Shown piece by piece: positions 1 to 9,806 of a stretch of DNA of 36,190 nt (position 1 is the first letter of the stretch; each line of letters begins with the position of its first letter). Source of the DNA: Oppiella nova (Eukaryota > Arthropoda > Arachnida > Sarcoptiformes > Oppiidae). The stretch covers positions 1 to 36,190 of the forward strand of contig CAJPVJ010000147.1 in assembly GCA_905397405.1 (NCBI GenBank). Direction: 5' to 3'. Below the pieces are notes generated by a model. The model was not told the DNA's origin. It searched no databases and worked only from the letters and a program-made list of their open reading frames with translations. Position numbers and translations under genes: made by a program.

Positions 1-9
1 ATGTTAAGT

Positions 10-403
10 CTATTCAGAATGGAAAGTAAATCTCAAATTGCGAGGAATGGTCCTCTTGGAGAGCAACGCTTCCACATGTTGTCCACACTTTATGTGATAG
101 AGTCGGACATTGAGGACCCGATTGGGGCGCTTAAGAGCAATGCGTTCAGTGATGCCAATCACTTCCAACACCGACCTCCTGTTCATTAGATAAGACATGT
201 TTGCAGCGAATGAATCGATTTGATCCAAGCGCTCAATGAAATTGTAATATTTGATTACTTCGGGATTCGCGAAATCAATTGAGCGCAGGGTCCGAATGTT
301 GGACAGGGATTGGAAACAGCTATGGATGCATGAGTAGCAGTAGATATTCTTCACAAAGGGCTGACACTTGCACTTAAAGTGTGTCATAAGGCAGAGGTGT
401 CTG
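10..403 (-). CDS. LRR-like C-terminal exon, probably of the neighbouring F-box gene
   Basis: An open frame of about 130 codons ends in TAG at 10-12. It begins with an LRR-like stretch (FPNLRHLCL), then a cysteine-rich segment (FKCKCQPF, IYCYSCIHSC) and more leucine/isoleucine-rich sequence. It lies 60-100 bp downstream of the F-box/LRR frame on the same strand. The only usable acceptor (TCTCAG ending at about 404) leaves phase 2, and no good phase-2 donor is visible in the upstream frame. It may therefore be the last exon of that gene, a separate degraded LRR gene, or a frameshifted end. I see no independent start codon for it. Confidence 0.4.
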
Positions 404-459
404 AGATTTGGGAACAAAGCGTGGGTTTACCGTCGTGAGTAACGTAGGTGTCTACTGAC

Positions 460-1516
460 TCAATACGCTTCACTGTTGTCTCTTCCGTAAACAACTGATT
501 TGCCAGCCTTTAGATTGAGAAACATAGCTATCACTCCTGTCACAGACTTGTCTATAATACCGTTGAAATTAAGGCTCAATTTCTCTAATTTCGGCAAATT
601 TGAGACCAAAGCCAACGCTTGCGGTGAGAGTGAGCTGTGATTGAAAGACAATGTCTTGAGATTCAATAGTGAGGTACAGATGAGAGCAAACGCCGAGATT
701 TGATCGATGGTCTTCCCCGCCGTCTGGTAATGAATGACCAGTTCTTGTAATCCCTTTCCGTTGCCATCAATTAGTGCTTTCATTTCGTGCGAATACAAAC
801 CCATACAGTACTTGATCTCAAGTCGGACCAGATTTGGTGGCAAATTGGCGAACACCTGTTCCAGACCTCTTTGCGGGCACACTATCTTTAGCTCTCGGAG
901 GTTCACCAGTTTTGCTACCAATTGGGACAAACGCGGGGCAGATATGTGTTGATTGAGTCGACACTCGATCTCCAGTGAAACCAATCGAGTGGCGAAAGTG
1001 TCTCCAAATCTGATCCAATCAAATGTGTGATAATCGCACCGATAGTCCACTAGTGATAACGAATCCAATTGTGGACATCGATTGGCGAGCCATTCGAGCA
1101 TTTCGTTACCGATTCGGATGTTATTCAAGACATGGATTCGTCTCAATTGCGGACATTTGGCCAACAATTGGATCAAATGGTCATTCTTATCGTTGAAGTG
1201 TTTGCCAATGGCGTTGACATCGATGGCGTTCTTGTGATCACCAGTGAATACATCGCATGACTGGCCGTAAGTGTTGACAAATACAATGGTCTCTTCTTTG
1301 GCGAGCAGTTGATCCACACATGACTTCAACTGTTTGCTAACTGATCTCAAATGCAATTTATTAATCAGTGGTAGACTTGAGATCAACTCCTCAATGATAT
1401 CGTCGGTGAGACCACCGAAGCATTGGTTTAATTTGCGTCTCTTTTGGTCCAATTCATGTGTCGGTGGATTCGCTGTGAGGTTAATGTAGCCGTAGTTGAC
1501 ATTGGGATCAGACATG
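460..1516 (-). CDS. F-box / leucine-rich-repeat protein
   Basis: Probable substrate-recognition subunit of an SCF (Skp1-Cullin-F-box) ubiquitin ligase. Starting at the MSDPN methionine (codon at 1514-1516) the protein is about 351 residues. An F-box-like helix block (GLTDDIIEELISSLP ... LRSVSKQLKSCVDQLL) lies near residues 35-75, followed by irregular LRRs, for example CPQLRRIHVL, CPQLDSLSLVD, LVNLREL and LPKLEKLSLNFNGI. The frame stays open upstream to 1563, but that part is only the decamer repeat translated, so I start at MSDPN. The 3' end is unclear: the frame stops at 460 just after an LRR (MFLNL), and an LRR-like frame resumes at about 403. The real gene probably continues there through an intron that I could not place with matching phases. 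F-box and LRR calls are from pattern recognition; the specific orthologue is unknown. Confidence 0.7.
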
Positions 1517-1574
1517 TCTGCAAATGTCTGCAAATGTCTGCAAATGTCTGCAAATGTCTGCAAATGTCTGCAAC
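1511..1574. repeat. 10-bp tandem repeat over the F-box start codon
   Basis: Five exact copies of CAAATGTCTG (1521-1570), with partial copies at both sides. On the minus strand this is CAGACATTTG. Because 10 is not a multiple of 3 the array reads as a 30-bp peptide period and stays open upstream of the MSDPN start. Confidence 0.9.
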
Positions 1575-2425
1575 CGTGTGTCGGATGTGTTCAGTGGTTC
1601 AAGTGTTGAGTCAATGTGTCGATGGCTTCAATGCGTGACCACTACTGGTGTCCATTCACTCAACCACTGTATGTATCCCTCAATCACTTACAAACGTATC
1701 ACTCATTCATTGCCACCAAAGTGTCAATCATATGATAAGTAGGTCTCCAAGGGGTCACTCACTCACGCACTCACTTTCATGAGCCCCCGACTAATACTTG
1801 ACAGTTCAGTATTTCGTAATTAAATTCACTTATAGTACAGTTAGTCTATACTGTATTTTGGATTCAGTACAGTAGATATGCTAAATACTGTATACTGTAC
1901 TACCCGTCAGTTATATTGTCATTTAAATCATTACTTTGTTTGCTTTCAAAATGATGTAAACTTTTGACAGTAAACTGTATGCTGTTTTGCCCATTCATTC
2001 AGTGCTGTATTGCATAAAGTTGATTGAGATTGTGATCGTAAGCTTATTTGTTAACTGCTTTTTATCTTACGTTCAACTCTTGCAACCAATCATTTGTGAA
2101 TCACATGTAATTGAATATTTGATATGCCAGTACAGTACTATAGTTTAGCAAGGTACTGTATCAAACACATCTATTATACATTACTTTTTATAAAACACAT
2201 TTTCTAATTAAGTTCGTTAGATAATTGGTATTAAATTGAAAATGAGTATAGAATCTATACTATAGATTGATAAATGTAAGCATATTCTAGCATTAGGTGC
2301 ACATATGTTAAGCTCACAAGTCAGAAGTGGTTTCACATCTAATCAGAAGTACTTTAACTATCATTCATTCATATGGTTATGAAACACAAGATACTTAAGA
2401 ATATGATACATAAATCATAAATAGG
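1575..2425. other. intergenic, AT-rich
   Basis: No convincing coding sequence. The stretch between the divergent F-box and reductase genes contains many TACTGTA/TACAGTA heptamers, clustered at about 1830-1905 and 2130-2160, and probably holds both promoters. Confidence 0.6.
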
Positions 2426-2433
2426 TATAAATT
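2426..2433 (+). promoter_or_regulatory. TATA-like box of the aldo-keto reductase
   Basis: TATAAATT about 25 bp before the first ATG (2458) and 37 bp before the second (2470). If it is functional, the transcript would begin close to 2458 and favour the methionine at 2470, immediately before the signal peptide. Position and sequence only; weak evidence in AT-rich DNA. Confidence 0.3.
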
Positions 2434-2457
2434 GAGAGAAAGTTATGATTGAGACAA

Positions 2458-3438
2458 ATGGTTGAGAAAATGATAGCAAAAGTATTGGTGATATGTTTGG
2501 CGATTGCAATGAGTGAGTGTCTGCCGAAGACAATCACTTTAAATAATGGCAAACAGATGCCTATAATAGGTTTGGGGACCTATCAGGCCACGGGGGATGT
2601 GATCTACTCGTCGGTGATAAACGCGTTGTCTGTGGGCTACAGACATATAGACACCGCATATTTGTATGACAACGAGAAAGACATCGGAAGAGCTCTGAAG
2701 CAAGTGTTCAGCGAAGGAAGGATCAAACGCGAGGACGTGTTTGTTGTGAGCAAACTGTGGCACACTTTCCACAGCAGACCACTGGTCATGGAAGCGATGC
2801 ACAAGTCTTTGGACAACTTAGGCCTCGATTACTTGGATCTATACCTCATTCACTTCCCATTTGGTCTGAAAGAGGGCACAAACGAGACGACGCCTGTCGA
2901 CGAGAAGGGAAGGGTTCTGTTCTCTGATGTCGATTACATCGAGACGTGGAAAGGCATGGAAGACGTGTACGACAAGGGATTCGCCAAATCCATTGGTCTC
3001 TCGAACTTCAACTCCAAGCAAATCGATCGCATCCTAGGGATGGCCAGAGTGTTGCCGGTTGTCAATCAAGTGGAATGTCATCCATATCTCAATCAAAAAC
3101 GATTATTGGATTTCTGTAGCCAACGAAAGATTGTTTTGACGGCTTATAGTCCTTTAGGAACCGGAAGGCTATTGAATGAGACAAAGGTGTTGGACATCGC
3201 TGAGAAACACGGCGTCAGTGCGGCTCAGGTGCTCATCAGATACGAGGCTCAGAGGGGTATTGTAGTCATACCGAAGGCCACGAGCAGGAAGTATATCGAA
3301 GAAAATTTTCATATTTTTAATCTTACACTCAGTGAACAAGATATGAAAGATATTGATAGTCTTAACCAAAATCTGAGATATAATGTCGTCGATTATGCAA
3401 AGAATAACAAATACTATCCCTTTAATGAACCATTTTAA
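2458..3438 (+). CDS. aldo-keto reductase with N-terminal signal peptide
   Basis: NADPH-dependent oxidoreductase of the AKR superfamily, reducing carbonyls to alcohols. Single exon, 326 residues from the ATG at 2458 (322 from 2470). The catalytic tetrad is complete, numbered from 2458: Asp65 in HIDTAY, Tyr70 in LYDNE, Lys99 in VVSKLW, His132 in LIHFP. The nucleotide-binding region shows VIPKAT, close to the usual IPKS, and NQVECHPYLNQ is the standard family motif. The length is normal apart from the extra N-terminal hydrophobic stretch (IAKVLVICLAIAM), which looks like a signal peptide; most AKRs are cytosolic. Known secreted relatives include insect haemolymph 3-dehydroecdysone 3-beta-reductases, so steroid or lipid carbonyl reduction is possible, but the substrate is not readable from sequence. 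It converges on the receptor gene, and its last 112 bp are repeated at 4411-4522. Confidence 0.9.
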   Translation: MVEKMIAKVLVICLAIAMSECLPKTITLNNGKQMPIIGLGTYQATGDVIYSSVINALSVGYRHIDTAYLYDNEKDIGRALKQVFSEGRIKREDVFVVSKLWHTFHSRPLVMEAMHKSLDNLGLDYLDLYLIHFPFGLKEGTNETTPVDEKGRVLFSDVDYIETWKGMEDVYDKGFAKSIGLSNFNSKQIDRILGMARVLPVVNQVECHPYLNQKRLLDFCSQRKIVLTAYSPLGTGRLLNETKVLDIAEKHGVSAAQVLIRYEAQRGIVVIPKATSRKYIEENFHIFNLTLSEQDMKDIDSLNQNLRYNVVDYAKNNKYYPFNEPF

Positions 3439-3610
3439 GCATCAACTAGTTATTCAATTTATTTATTTTAAATTAACAATGTTCTTTAACATACACTGTA
3501 TATCAACAAGTTACTTTGAAAATAAGATAAGATATAATCAGTATTTTTCTTGGAAATTACTATAGAGATAACGGTTAATGGATTATTAAAATAGCTCTAA
3601 TGTATTGATA

Positions 3611-3616
3611 AATAAA
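3611..3616 (+). terminator. polyadenylation signal AATAAA after the reductase
   Basis: AATAAA 173 bp after the reductase stop codon. The same hexamer is carried in the downstream duplicate at about 4695. Confidence 0.4.
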
Positions 3617-3718
3617 GAATATATAATTTATAAAAGCGTTATTGCAGTATAATAATTATCAATTAAATGATTGATTACTAGTTATCCTAATAAGAGCATG
3701 GTAAGTCTTTTTATTTAA

Positions 3719-4410
3719 TTAAAAGACTTTGGACAGCATTGTTGGCCAATATATGAGACAAATGAGCCCAAAGAATAGCGGAAACAATATTCTTGAGGCG
3801 GCGTCTATTCGCATCGGTAGGTATTCTGGTTTATCAGGACTGACGGGCACTGATATTAACCTGGACAGTGTGTGCTTGATCTGCCAAAAGCAATCCTTGG
3901 GCTCCTCTTCACTCAACTCTTTCTTCTTAAAGGCATTCCTTATTATTCTTAAATTATTATGCATTTCCTTCCCATTTGAGTATTCAATTGAATTTTCCTG
4001 AATTTATTTGTGTTTTAGTTATTTTAGATTTTGTATAAATCGATCACAAGTTATACCGAATTACTGGAATCACTCCTCAGAATCAGATTATTATTATTAT
4101 TCTTCTGCTTTTGTTGAGATAATGTGCGAAAGTGTTTGATTACACTTATTGTCTTTTCCTTCACTTTTTCTTTCTGTTGTTGTCTGTGGTATACGAAGTC
4201 AACGAGAGTGCACTGAACCATTTGTGCTGATACACACACCATACACATAATCATCCAGCGATCGATTTCCTGGTAATTAAATGAAAATAAACTTAATTAA
4301 TGAGTCAAACAAATGCTAAACAGAAAGCGACTGTTATATAAGAAGTGGCGGGAAGTGATCGACGGGCGTCATTGAATTGAGTGACCAGAGCTAAAAGCGC
4401 CGTTATGCCA
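3719..4410 (-). pseudogene. 3' partial duplicate of the ion-channel gene (TM2-TM4 exons)
   Basis: Copy of the channel's last exons inside the tandem duplication. It has the TM4 exon (3719-3997, stop included), the TM3 exon (4057-4269) and a piece of the TM2 exon up to the junction at 4410. No start codon, ligand-binding domain, Cys-loop or TM1, so it cannot make a receptor alone. Splice sites and frames are still intact, and the TM3 exon is 15 bp shorter than in the full gene, so it could serve as alternative 3' exons if transcription reads through from the complete copy. Otherwise it is a recent dead fragment or an unmerged haplotype. Confidence 0.75.
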
Positions 4411-4522
4411 ACTCAGTGAACAAGATATGAAAGATATTGATAGTCTTAACCAAAATCTGAGATATAATGTCGTCGATTATGCAAAGAATAACAAATACTA
4501 TCCCTTTAATGAACCATTTTAA
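4411..4522 (+). pseudogene. 3' fragment of the aldo-keto reductase
   Basis: The last 112 bp of the reductase coding sequence plus its 3' flank, repeated by the tandem duplication. No start codon or catalytic residues. It ends in the same TAA as the parent gene. Confidence 0.85.
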
Positions 4523-4802
4523 GCATCAACTAGTTATTTTATTTATTTATTTTAAATTAACAATGTTCTTTAAAATACACTGTATATCAACAAGTTACTT
4601 TGAAAATAAGATAAGATATAATCAGTATTTTTCTTGGAAATTACTATAGAGATAACGGCTAATGGATTATTAAAATAACTCTAATGTATTGATAAATAAA
4701 GAATAGATAATTTATAAAAGCGTTATTACAGTATAATAATTATCAATTAAATGATTGATTACTAGTTATCCTAATAAGAGCATGGTAAGTCTTTTTATTT
4801 AA

Positions 4803-7624
4803 TTAAAAGACTTTGGACAGCATTGTTGGCCAATATATGAGACAAATGAGTCCAAAGAATAGCGGAAACAATATTCTTGAGGCGGCGTCTATTCGCATCG
4901 GTAGGTATTCTGGTTTATCAGGACTGACGGGCACTGATATTAACCTGGACAGTGTGTGCTTGATCTGCCAAAAGCAATCCTTGGGCTCCTCTTCACTCAA
5001 CTCTCTCTTCTTAAAGGCATTCCTTAATATTCTTAAATTATTATGCATTTCCTTCCCATTTGAGTATTCAATTGAATTTTCCTGAATTGATTTTTGTTTT
5101 AGTTATTTTAGATTTTGTATAAATCGATCACAAGTTATACCGAATTACTGGAATCACTCCTCAGTGTTGTCCTCAGATTCTTATTATTATTCTTATTATT
5201 ATTCTGCTTTTGTTGAGATAATGTGCGAAAGTGTTTGATTACACTTATTGTCGTTTCCTTCACTTTTTCTTTCTGTTGTTGTCTGTGGTATACGAAGTCA
5301 ACGAGAGTGCACTGAACCATTTGTGCCGATACACACACCATACACATAATCATCCAGCGATCGATTTCCTGGTAATTAAATTAAAATAAACTTAATTAAT
5401 GAGTCAAACAAATGCTAAACAGAAAGCGACTGTTATATAAGAAGTGGCGGGAAGTGATCGACGGGCGTCATTGAATTGAGTGACCAGAGCTAAAAGCGCC
5501 GTTATGCCAATTGTCACCCTCTCGGACGTAGTGTTGAGTCCCAACCAAAATGAACAAAATGTGATCAAAACTATTAAAATACTCGGAGTATAGACTCCGA
5601 CCAACTTATTCGCAACTTTTCGCTGAAAATTTAACCAATTGTCACCCTCTCGGACGTAGTGTTGAGTCCCAACCAAAATGAACAAAATGTGATCAAAACT
5701 ATTAAAATACTCGGAGTATAGACTCCGACCAACTTATTCGCAACTTTTCGCTGAAAATTTAGATTGATTTTGAGCATAGAATAAGTCTCTAAATAGACAT
5801 AGAATAGAATATTTGTTAGACATTGTAATCATGATAATTGTGAATTAAGCAAACCATCAAATATAGTGGTATTCTTAGTTTCTTGTGATAACTTGTAGTC
5901 GTGCTCCAGAAGTCTCAAATCGGGGTTAAACTCAACTTGTTCTTTCCAATTTAATTGAATTTTTTTCATATTGAACGCAACTTTAAGAAAAATATAGTTA
6001 TATAAAATCAGTTGTATTGTATTATCACTAAGTTTTGGAAAGTATTTTTTCAAATTGTTGTTAATATTATAATAAATAATGAGATGAATTGCAAACTCAC
6101 AGCTTCTCATTTGGATTGAACAGGTCTGCAGATCTATAGGCGCGTCGTGAAAGTCCATCGGACACGACACGATCGCATAGTAACGGGCCTTATATTCCAT
6201 GTGACAGTGCTCTACAAATCATTTCAATTGATTGAACAATTTTCATTTACAAAACAGTTGCTCTCAAATGTGTTTTGTTAAACATTTGATTATATTTTTT
6301 TAGTTTAAAATTGTTGTATGAGTTCGTAAACTAATAGTATTCATAATACAATTGACAGATAGTTACTGAATGGCAACAAACCTTGATTATCGCCCACGAA
6401 ATATATCTGAAGGAGGATTGTATGGACGAGTTCTGACTGTTGTTTCACTTCTTTGGAGTTAGATATCATAACGTCGGGCAACCAAAACAAATCGAAATAT
6501 TCGTTGGCCACGATCAGTTTGTTTTGCTGGCTCACTTTAGCCAACTTCATGCCTCTATGAGTCATTGATTTCTTATACCTTTCACAATCTTCACTCATAG
6601 CCATCCACTCTTGAAGATAATAGTAATCAACCCTAAAATCCTATCAATTTTAGAGAACATTTTTATAATATAACTCTTCTAAAAAATTCATAAATACAAT
6701 ATCTAGTGAAAATATACACGCAAAAGTATAATAATACTTTAATAGTATATTTTACTTAAAAATATATATAATAAGAATACAAATCATGAGAATAATCAAG
6801 AAAATGAAAATCAATTTAATTCCCTAGTAAATATTTAATCATCAAAATTTTAATATTCAGTATTACTTATTCTAGTAATTTTGTTTTAAATTTATATTTT
6901 TACGATTAAAATAAATGAAAATTGAATATTGATTTATTGTCATACACTGTATGACAAACAGTATGACAATTATGACAATTATCCCTCACCAGTCAGTAAG
7001 TTAAATCCAAAAGATTAACATGGACATTTATTCTTTTATAACTCAAAAACTACAATATTCTGAAATATTAGAGGACATACCATATCAACATCAGATATTG
7101 AATTAATGTCATCGATATAAAAAGTCATATTTATATTGACAGGCTTTCCACCATCTAAATACAATAAAAACATAATACAGTACAGTATACAAACAATTCT
7201 TAAATTAAACAGGATAATTTATAAATAAGTTATTCATTAATCTATTCATTAACTTACAAATGGGTATTCGTTTGATTTGTTCCCGGTCGTTTTCTAAATC
7301 AGAGGCTTTCACTTCTAAAAGTAACAAACATTTACTCATACAATACTTTAATAATTAATTTTTAAATATATTTTAATTCAAAAATATAATAACATTTGCT
7401 TAAAATTTGTAATTAAAATTGTGCTTACCTCCATCGGTTTGCATATTGTTATCATTTTTGACCGGACCCTCTAATTTAGAGGATTTTAATGCTGACCTAA
7501 AAGCAGATTCAAACTCATCATATTTAATGCACTCATCGCTTCTTACAATTATTAACGTATTTATCACAATAAAAATAATAATAATAATCTTTGATAACAT
7601 TTTTGAATGTATAAGATTAAGCAT
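4803..7624 (-). CDS. Cys-loop ligand-gated ion channel subunit (GABA/glycine/GluCl-like)
   Basis: Pentameric neurotransmitter-gated channel subunit in the plasma membrane. Nine exons fit with consistent phases: 7429-7624 (signal peptide), 7258-7314, 7081-7154, 6382-6640, 6101-6211, 5855-5980, 5431-5788, 5141-5368, 4803-5081. Landmarks: strand motif INSISDVDM joined to DFRVDYYYLQEW across an intron, loop WLPDVM, a Cys-loop with exactly 13 residues between cysteines (CPMDFHDAPIDLQTC), TM1 (VYTPSILIVLITF), TM2 (ERVTIGITALLALVTQ), TM3 (RWMIMCMVCVSAQM), a basic Q/K-rich loop, and TM4 (RIDAASRILFPLFFGL). The TM1/TM2 exon contains the 127-bp repeat, which puts a stop just after the first TM1; counting the 128-bp unit once makes the exon 230 bp, exactly in phase, and the protein 519 residues. 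Glu lies at the TM2 -1' position, where typical anion channels have Ala (PAR). Ligand not predictable. Confidence 0.88.
5507..5761. repeat. 127-bp direct repeat with a one-base spacer in the TM1 exon
   Basis: 5507-5633 is identical to 5635-5761; base 5634 (A) separates them. Flanking bases differ at once on both sides. The unit of 128 is not a multiple of 3 and shifts the reading frame. It has the same geometry as the repeats at 21255 and 32815, which points to an unmerged assembly overlap. Confidence 0.95.
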
Positions 7625-8158
7625 TAATTTTTAAAAATTGTTGGTAACATTTTGTAAATTAACGAATGAACTGTATTCATAATAACTTTGCCAACTTTGC
7701 CTATACTATACCGACATTATCGATTATTATATTAATATAATCACTTATATGTTTCATTAAAACTATTGGAATTTTTTATTTACTAATTTATTTTATTCAA
7801 GCATTCGTGTCAAAAGTCGATACACATAATTTAACAAATACAAATTCCTTAATAATTCCAAACAGTATTTAAATCCTGTAAACATTATATAGTAATGGGC
7901 TCTAAACATTAATAATTATTAGTTTGCGTGTTTGTAAGTATTTTTTAATCAATAAATCTAACTAGATTCCTTAGAATTTGTACACAAATTATATTATAAG
8001 TTACATAATTTTTTAATTTTTCCATTAAGAAAATACTTAAATTGAATTTTTGATCAAACATACCATAAATGTTTCAATATAAAAAATAAAATAAATAAAT
8101 CATGGATTAAAAGCTAAATATTTGTGGTTTAAATAATGAGAGATATTTCCAAAATAAC
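7625..8158. other. intergenic, very AT-rich
   Basis: Upstream of the channel gene. No open frame with family features, no strong repeat. Confidence 0.6.
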
Positions 8159-8161
8159 TTA

Positions 8162-8552
8162 ATGGGGAACCTCGTTAGGTGTCAGCAAATTGTGCCAGGC
8201 TAATCTGTAATAACATAAACCATACGACCGTATCTACCATTTGAATTGATCAAACTTGGCGAATATCATCAACTAGTCTGTCAATCCAATTATAGTCACT
8301 GGTGACATGCACATTTTACATATTAAATAACATTATAAATATGGATGGCTATTCAATCATACAGTAATTTTTTATATCAATTTATAGACTTATATTTTCC
8401 GTAAACATAACCACACTTTGCATAAAATCTGACGGTTAATTGCCGTCAAAGTATTTGTGAATTGCCGTTTATATTTATAATGCTAATTAATGTGTAAAGT
8501 GTGCATGTCACAATCTTGGCACAATTTGCTAACACCTAACGAGGTTCGCCAT
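8162..8552. mobile_element. Harbinger-type MITE (391 bp) with TTA target-site duplication
   Basis: Terminal inverted repeats of about 38 bp start ATGGSGAACCTCGTTAGGTG (S = G on the left, C on the right) and end GCAAATTGTGCCA. The element is flanked by TTA at 8159-8161 and TTA at 8553-8555. The three-base TWA duplication is the mark of PIF/Harbinger insertions. A second inverted segment lies further in (GTGACATGCACA near 8302 against its complement near 8500), so most of the element can fold back; the left arm carries about 100 bp of extra sequence between the two inverted parts. No transposase frame, so it is non-autonomous. Confidence 0.85.
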
Positions 8553-8555
8553 TTA

Positions 8556-8942
8556 GCACTGTTTCACTTAAATTACCACTTAACTTTTTGAGTTTTTTAA
8601 TACTGTTTCAAGATTTTTTCTACCATTTTAGTGTTTTTATTAAATAAATTCTAATATTAAAAATAAAACAATTTTGTTTGATGTTAATATTCTTTAAAAA
8701 ATTTCCAGGACAAAAAAGATTTAATGTCAGCGTCAAATCTTAATTCGTATCCTTTTGCATAGTATTTGATGTCTAATCCTTTTATTATTAAAATCATCAA
8801 CAGATAAGTATTTGTGAAACAGATTAGGAGTTTATGAAAGGATTGAGTATTTATTTCCTCAAAGTTTTACAAAGAAACTCAATTCTGTATAATTCATTTG
8901 ATTCAATACTAATAACAGCACATTTTGATCACATTTTCGAAA
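8556..8942. other. intergenic, presumed chitosanase promoter region
   Basis: AT-rich. No coding potential or clear promoter motif that I can defend. Confidence 0.5.
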
Positions 8943-9806
8943 ATGTTAACTTTGAAAGTGATTTTTCTTTTAATATTTGTCTCAAGAATTGAATCCAATT
9001 TAAGTGACGATCAAAAGAGAAAATGCGAACAATTTGTCAACATTTTTAAGTTCAATTCAACACAATTTAATTATGGATTCTGCGATCATTTCAATGATGG
9101 CAATGGACTCACAGCCGGAAGGAGTCTCTTCACCACTAAATCTGGTGATGTCTATCATGTGGTCAGAAAATATTCATTTCGCAGACCTTTCAATCTATTG
9201 GTCCCATTCCAAGACCAACTCAAAAGACTGGCCGAGAATAAGAGCAGTGATGTCCTTAATTTGAAGGGCTTTCCTATGGCCTGGAAGTCGAGTGCAAGTG
9301 ATCCAGTCTTCAGAATAATTCAGGACAGAGTCAACGATGAGTTGTATTACCGGTAAATATAATGTAAAATAAAATTTACATTAAAAATAAAATTTTAAAA
9401 AATATTTTTAATCAATTAACAAATGATTAAATCCTATTCCAGACCCGCAATGAGATTAGCGTTTACTTTGAATTTGAGATCAGCCTTAAGTAAATGCATT
9501 ATTTATGACACAATATCACAACACGGTGTCTATAAAACAGTTAACACTTTTAAGACAATTATTCCTCGAAATGAGTCCAAAGAAAACGATAAAATGATTT
9601 TACAAACAGAGAAGATATGGATCAGACATTTCCTCAAATTAAGACAAATTCTTTTGGAGGACTACGAGCATAGAGTGCACACTAATGAATGGTTGCACGA
9701 CATGGATAGTGTGGACGGACTATTGGATCTGATAAGTGAAGGGAACTGGCATTTGAAAGAACCCATACGTGTGGGCCCTCAACACCACTTAGTTATTATC
9801 AATTAG
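8943..9806 (+). CDS. secreted GH46 chitosanase-like protein
   Basis: Glycoside hydrolase family 46, which hydrolyses beta-1,4 bonds of chitosan. Two exons: 8943-9352 and 9443-9806 (CCG/GTAAAT donor, TTCCAG acceptor, phase 2), 257 residues. Residues 1-18 form a signal peptide (LTLKVIFLLIFVSR). Family landmarks: FNYGFCDHFNDGNGLTAG against the family YxYxEDxGDGRGxTAG, PAMRLA after the intron, ALSKCIIYDTISQHG against ALGQFAYYDAIVMHG, the HRVHTNEWLHD region, and the C-terminal VIIN. The catalytic Asp40 of Streptomyces N174 chitosanase corresponds to Asp52, but the position of the general acid Glu22 appears to be Lys36 (IFKFNST where relatives have IFEN), and DGRG is DGNG. It may have weak or changed activity, or bind without cleaving. 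GH46 is mainly bacterial; the intron and signal peptide show it is established in a eukaryotic genome. Confidence 0.8.

Larger units (their letters stand above)
3327..5509. repeat. 1.08-kb direct tandem duplication (copies 3327-4410 and 4411-5509)
   Basis: The offset is 1084 bp at the start and grows to 1099 bp after about 4080/5165, because copy 2 has 15 bp more in an AAT/TTC-rich stretch. The copies are nearly identical with scattered substitutions. The unit holds the last 112 bp of the reductase gene and, on the other strand, the TM2-TM3-TM4 exons of the ion channel. The junction reads gttatgcca/actcagtg, with little or no homology. Confidence 0.95.

Noticed and set aside
1517-1563. N-terminal extension of the F-box protein (QTFADICRHLQTFADM)
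   Set aside because: It is only the decamer repeat translated; the next ATG begins non-repetitive sequence.
5404-5685. Protein starting in the first TM1 copy in a shifted frame
   Set aside because: Its N-terminal part is an out-of-frame reading of the repeated TM1 segment; only the second half is real channel sequence.
5635-5761. True pseudogenisation of the ion channel by the stop after TM1
   Set aside because: The stop arises only from the repeat that shares geometry with two others; without the extra unit all nine exons are in phase.
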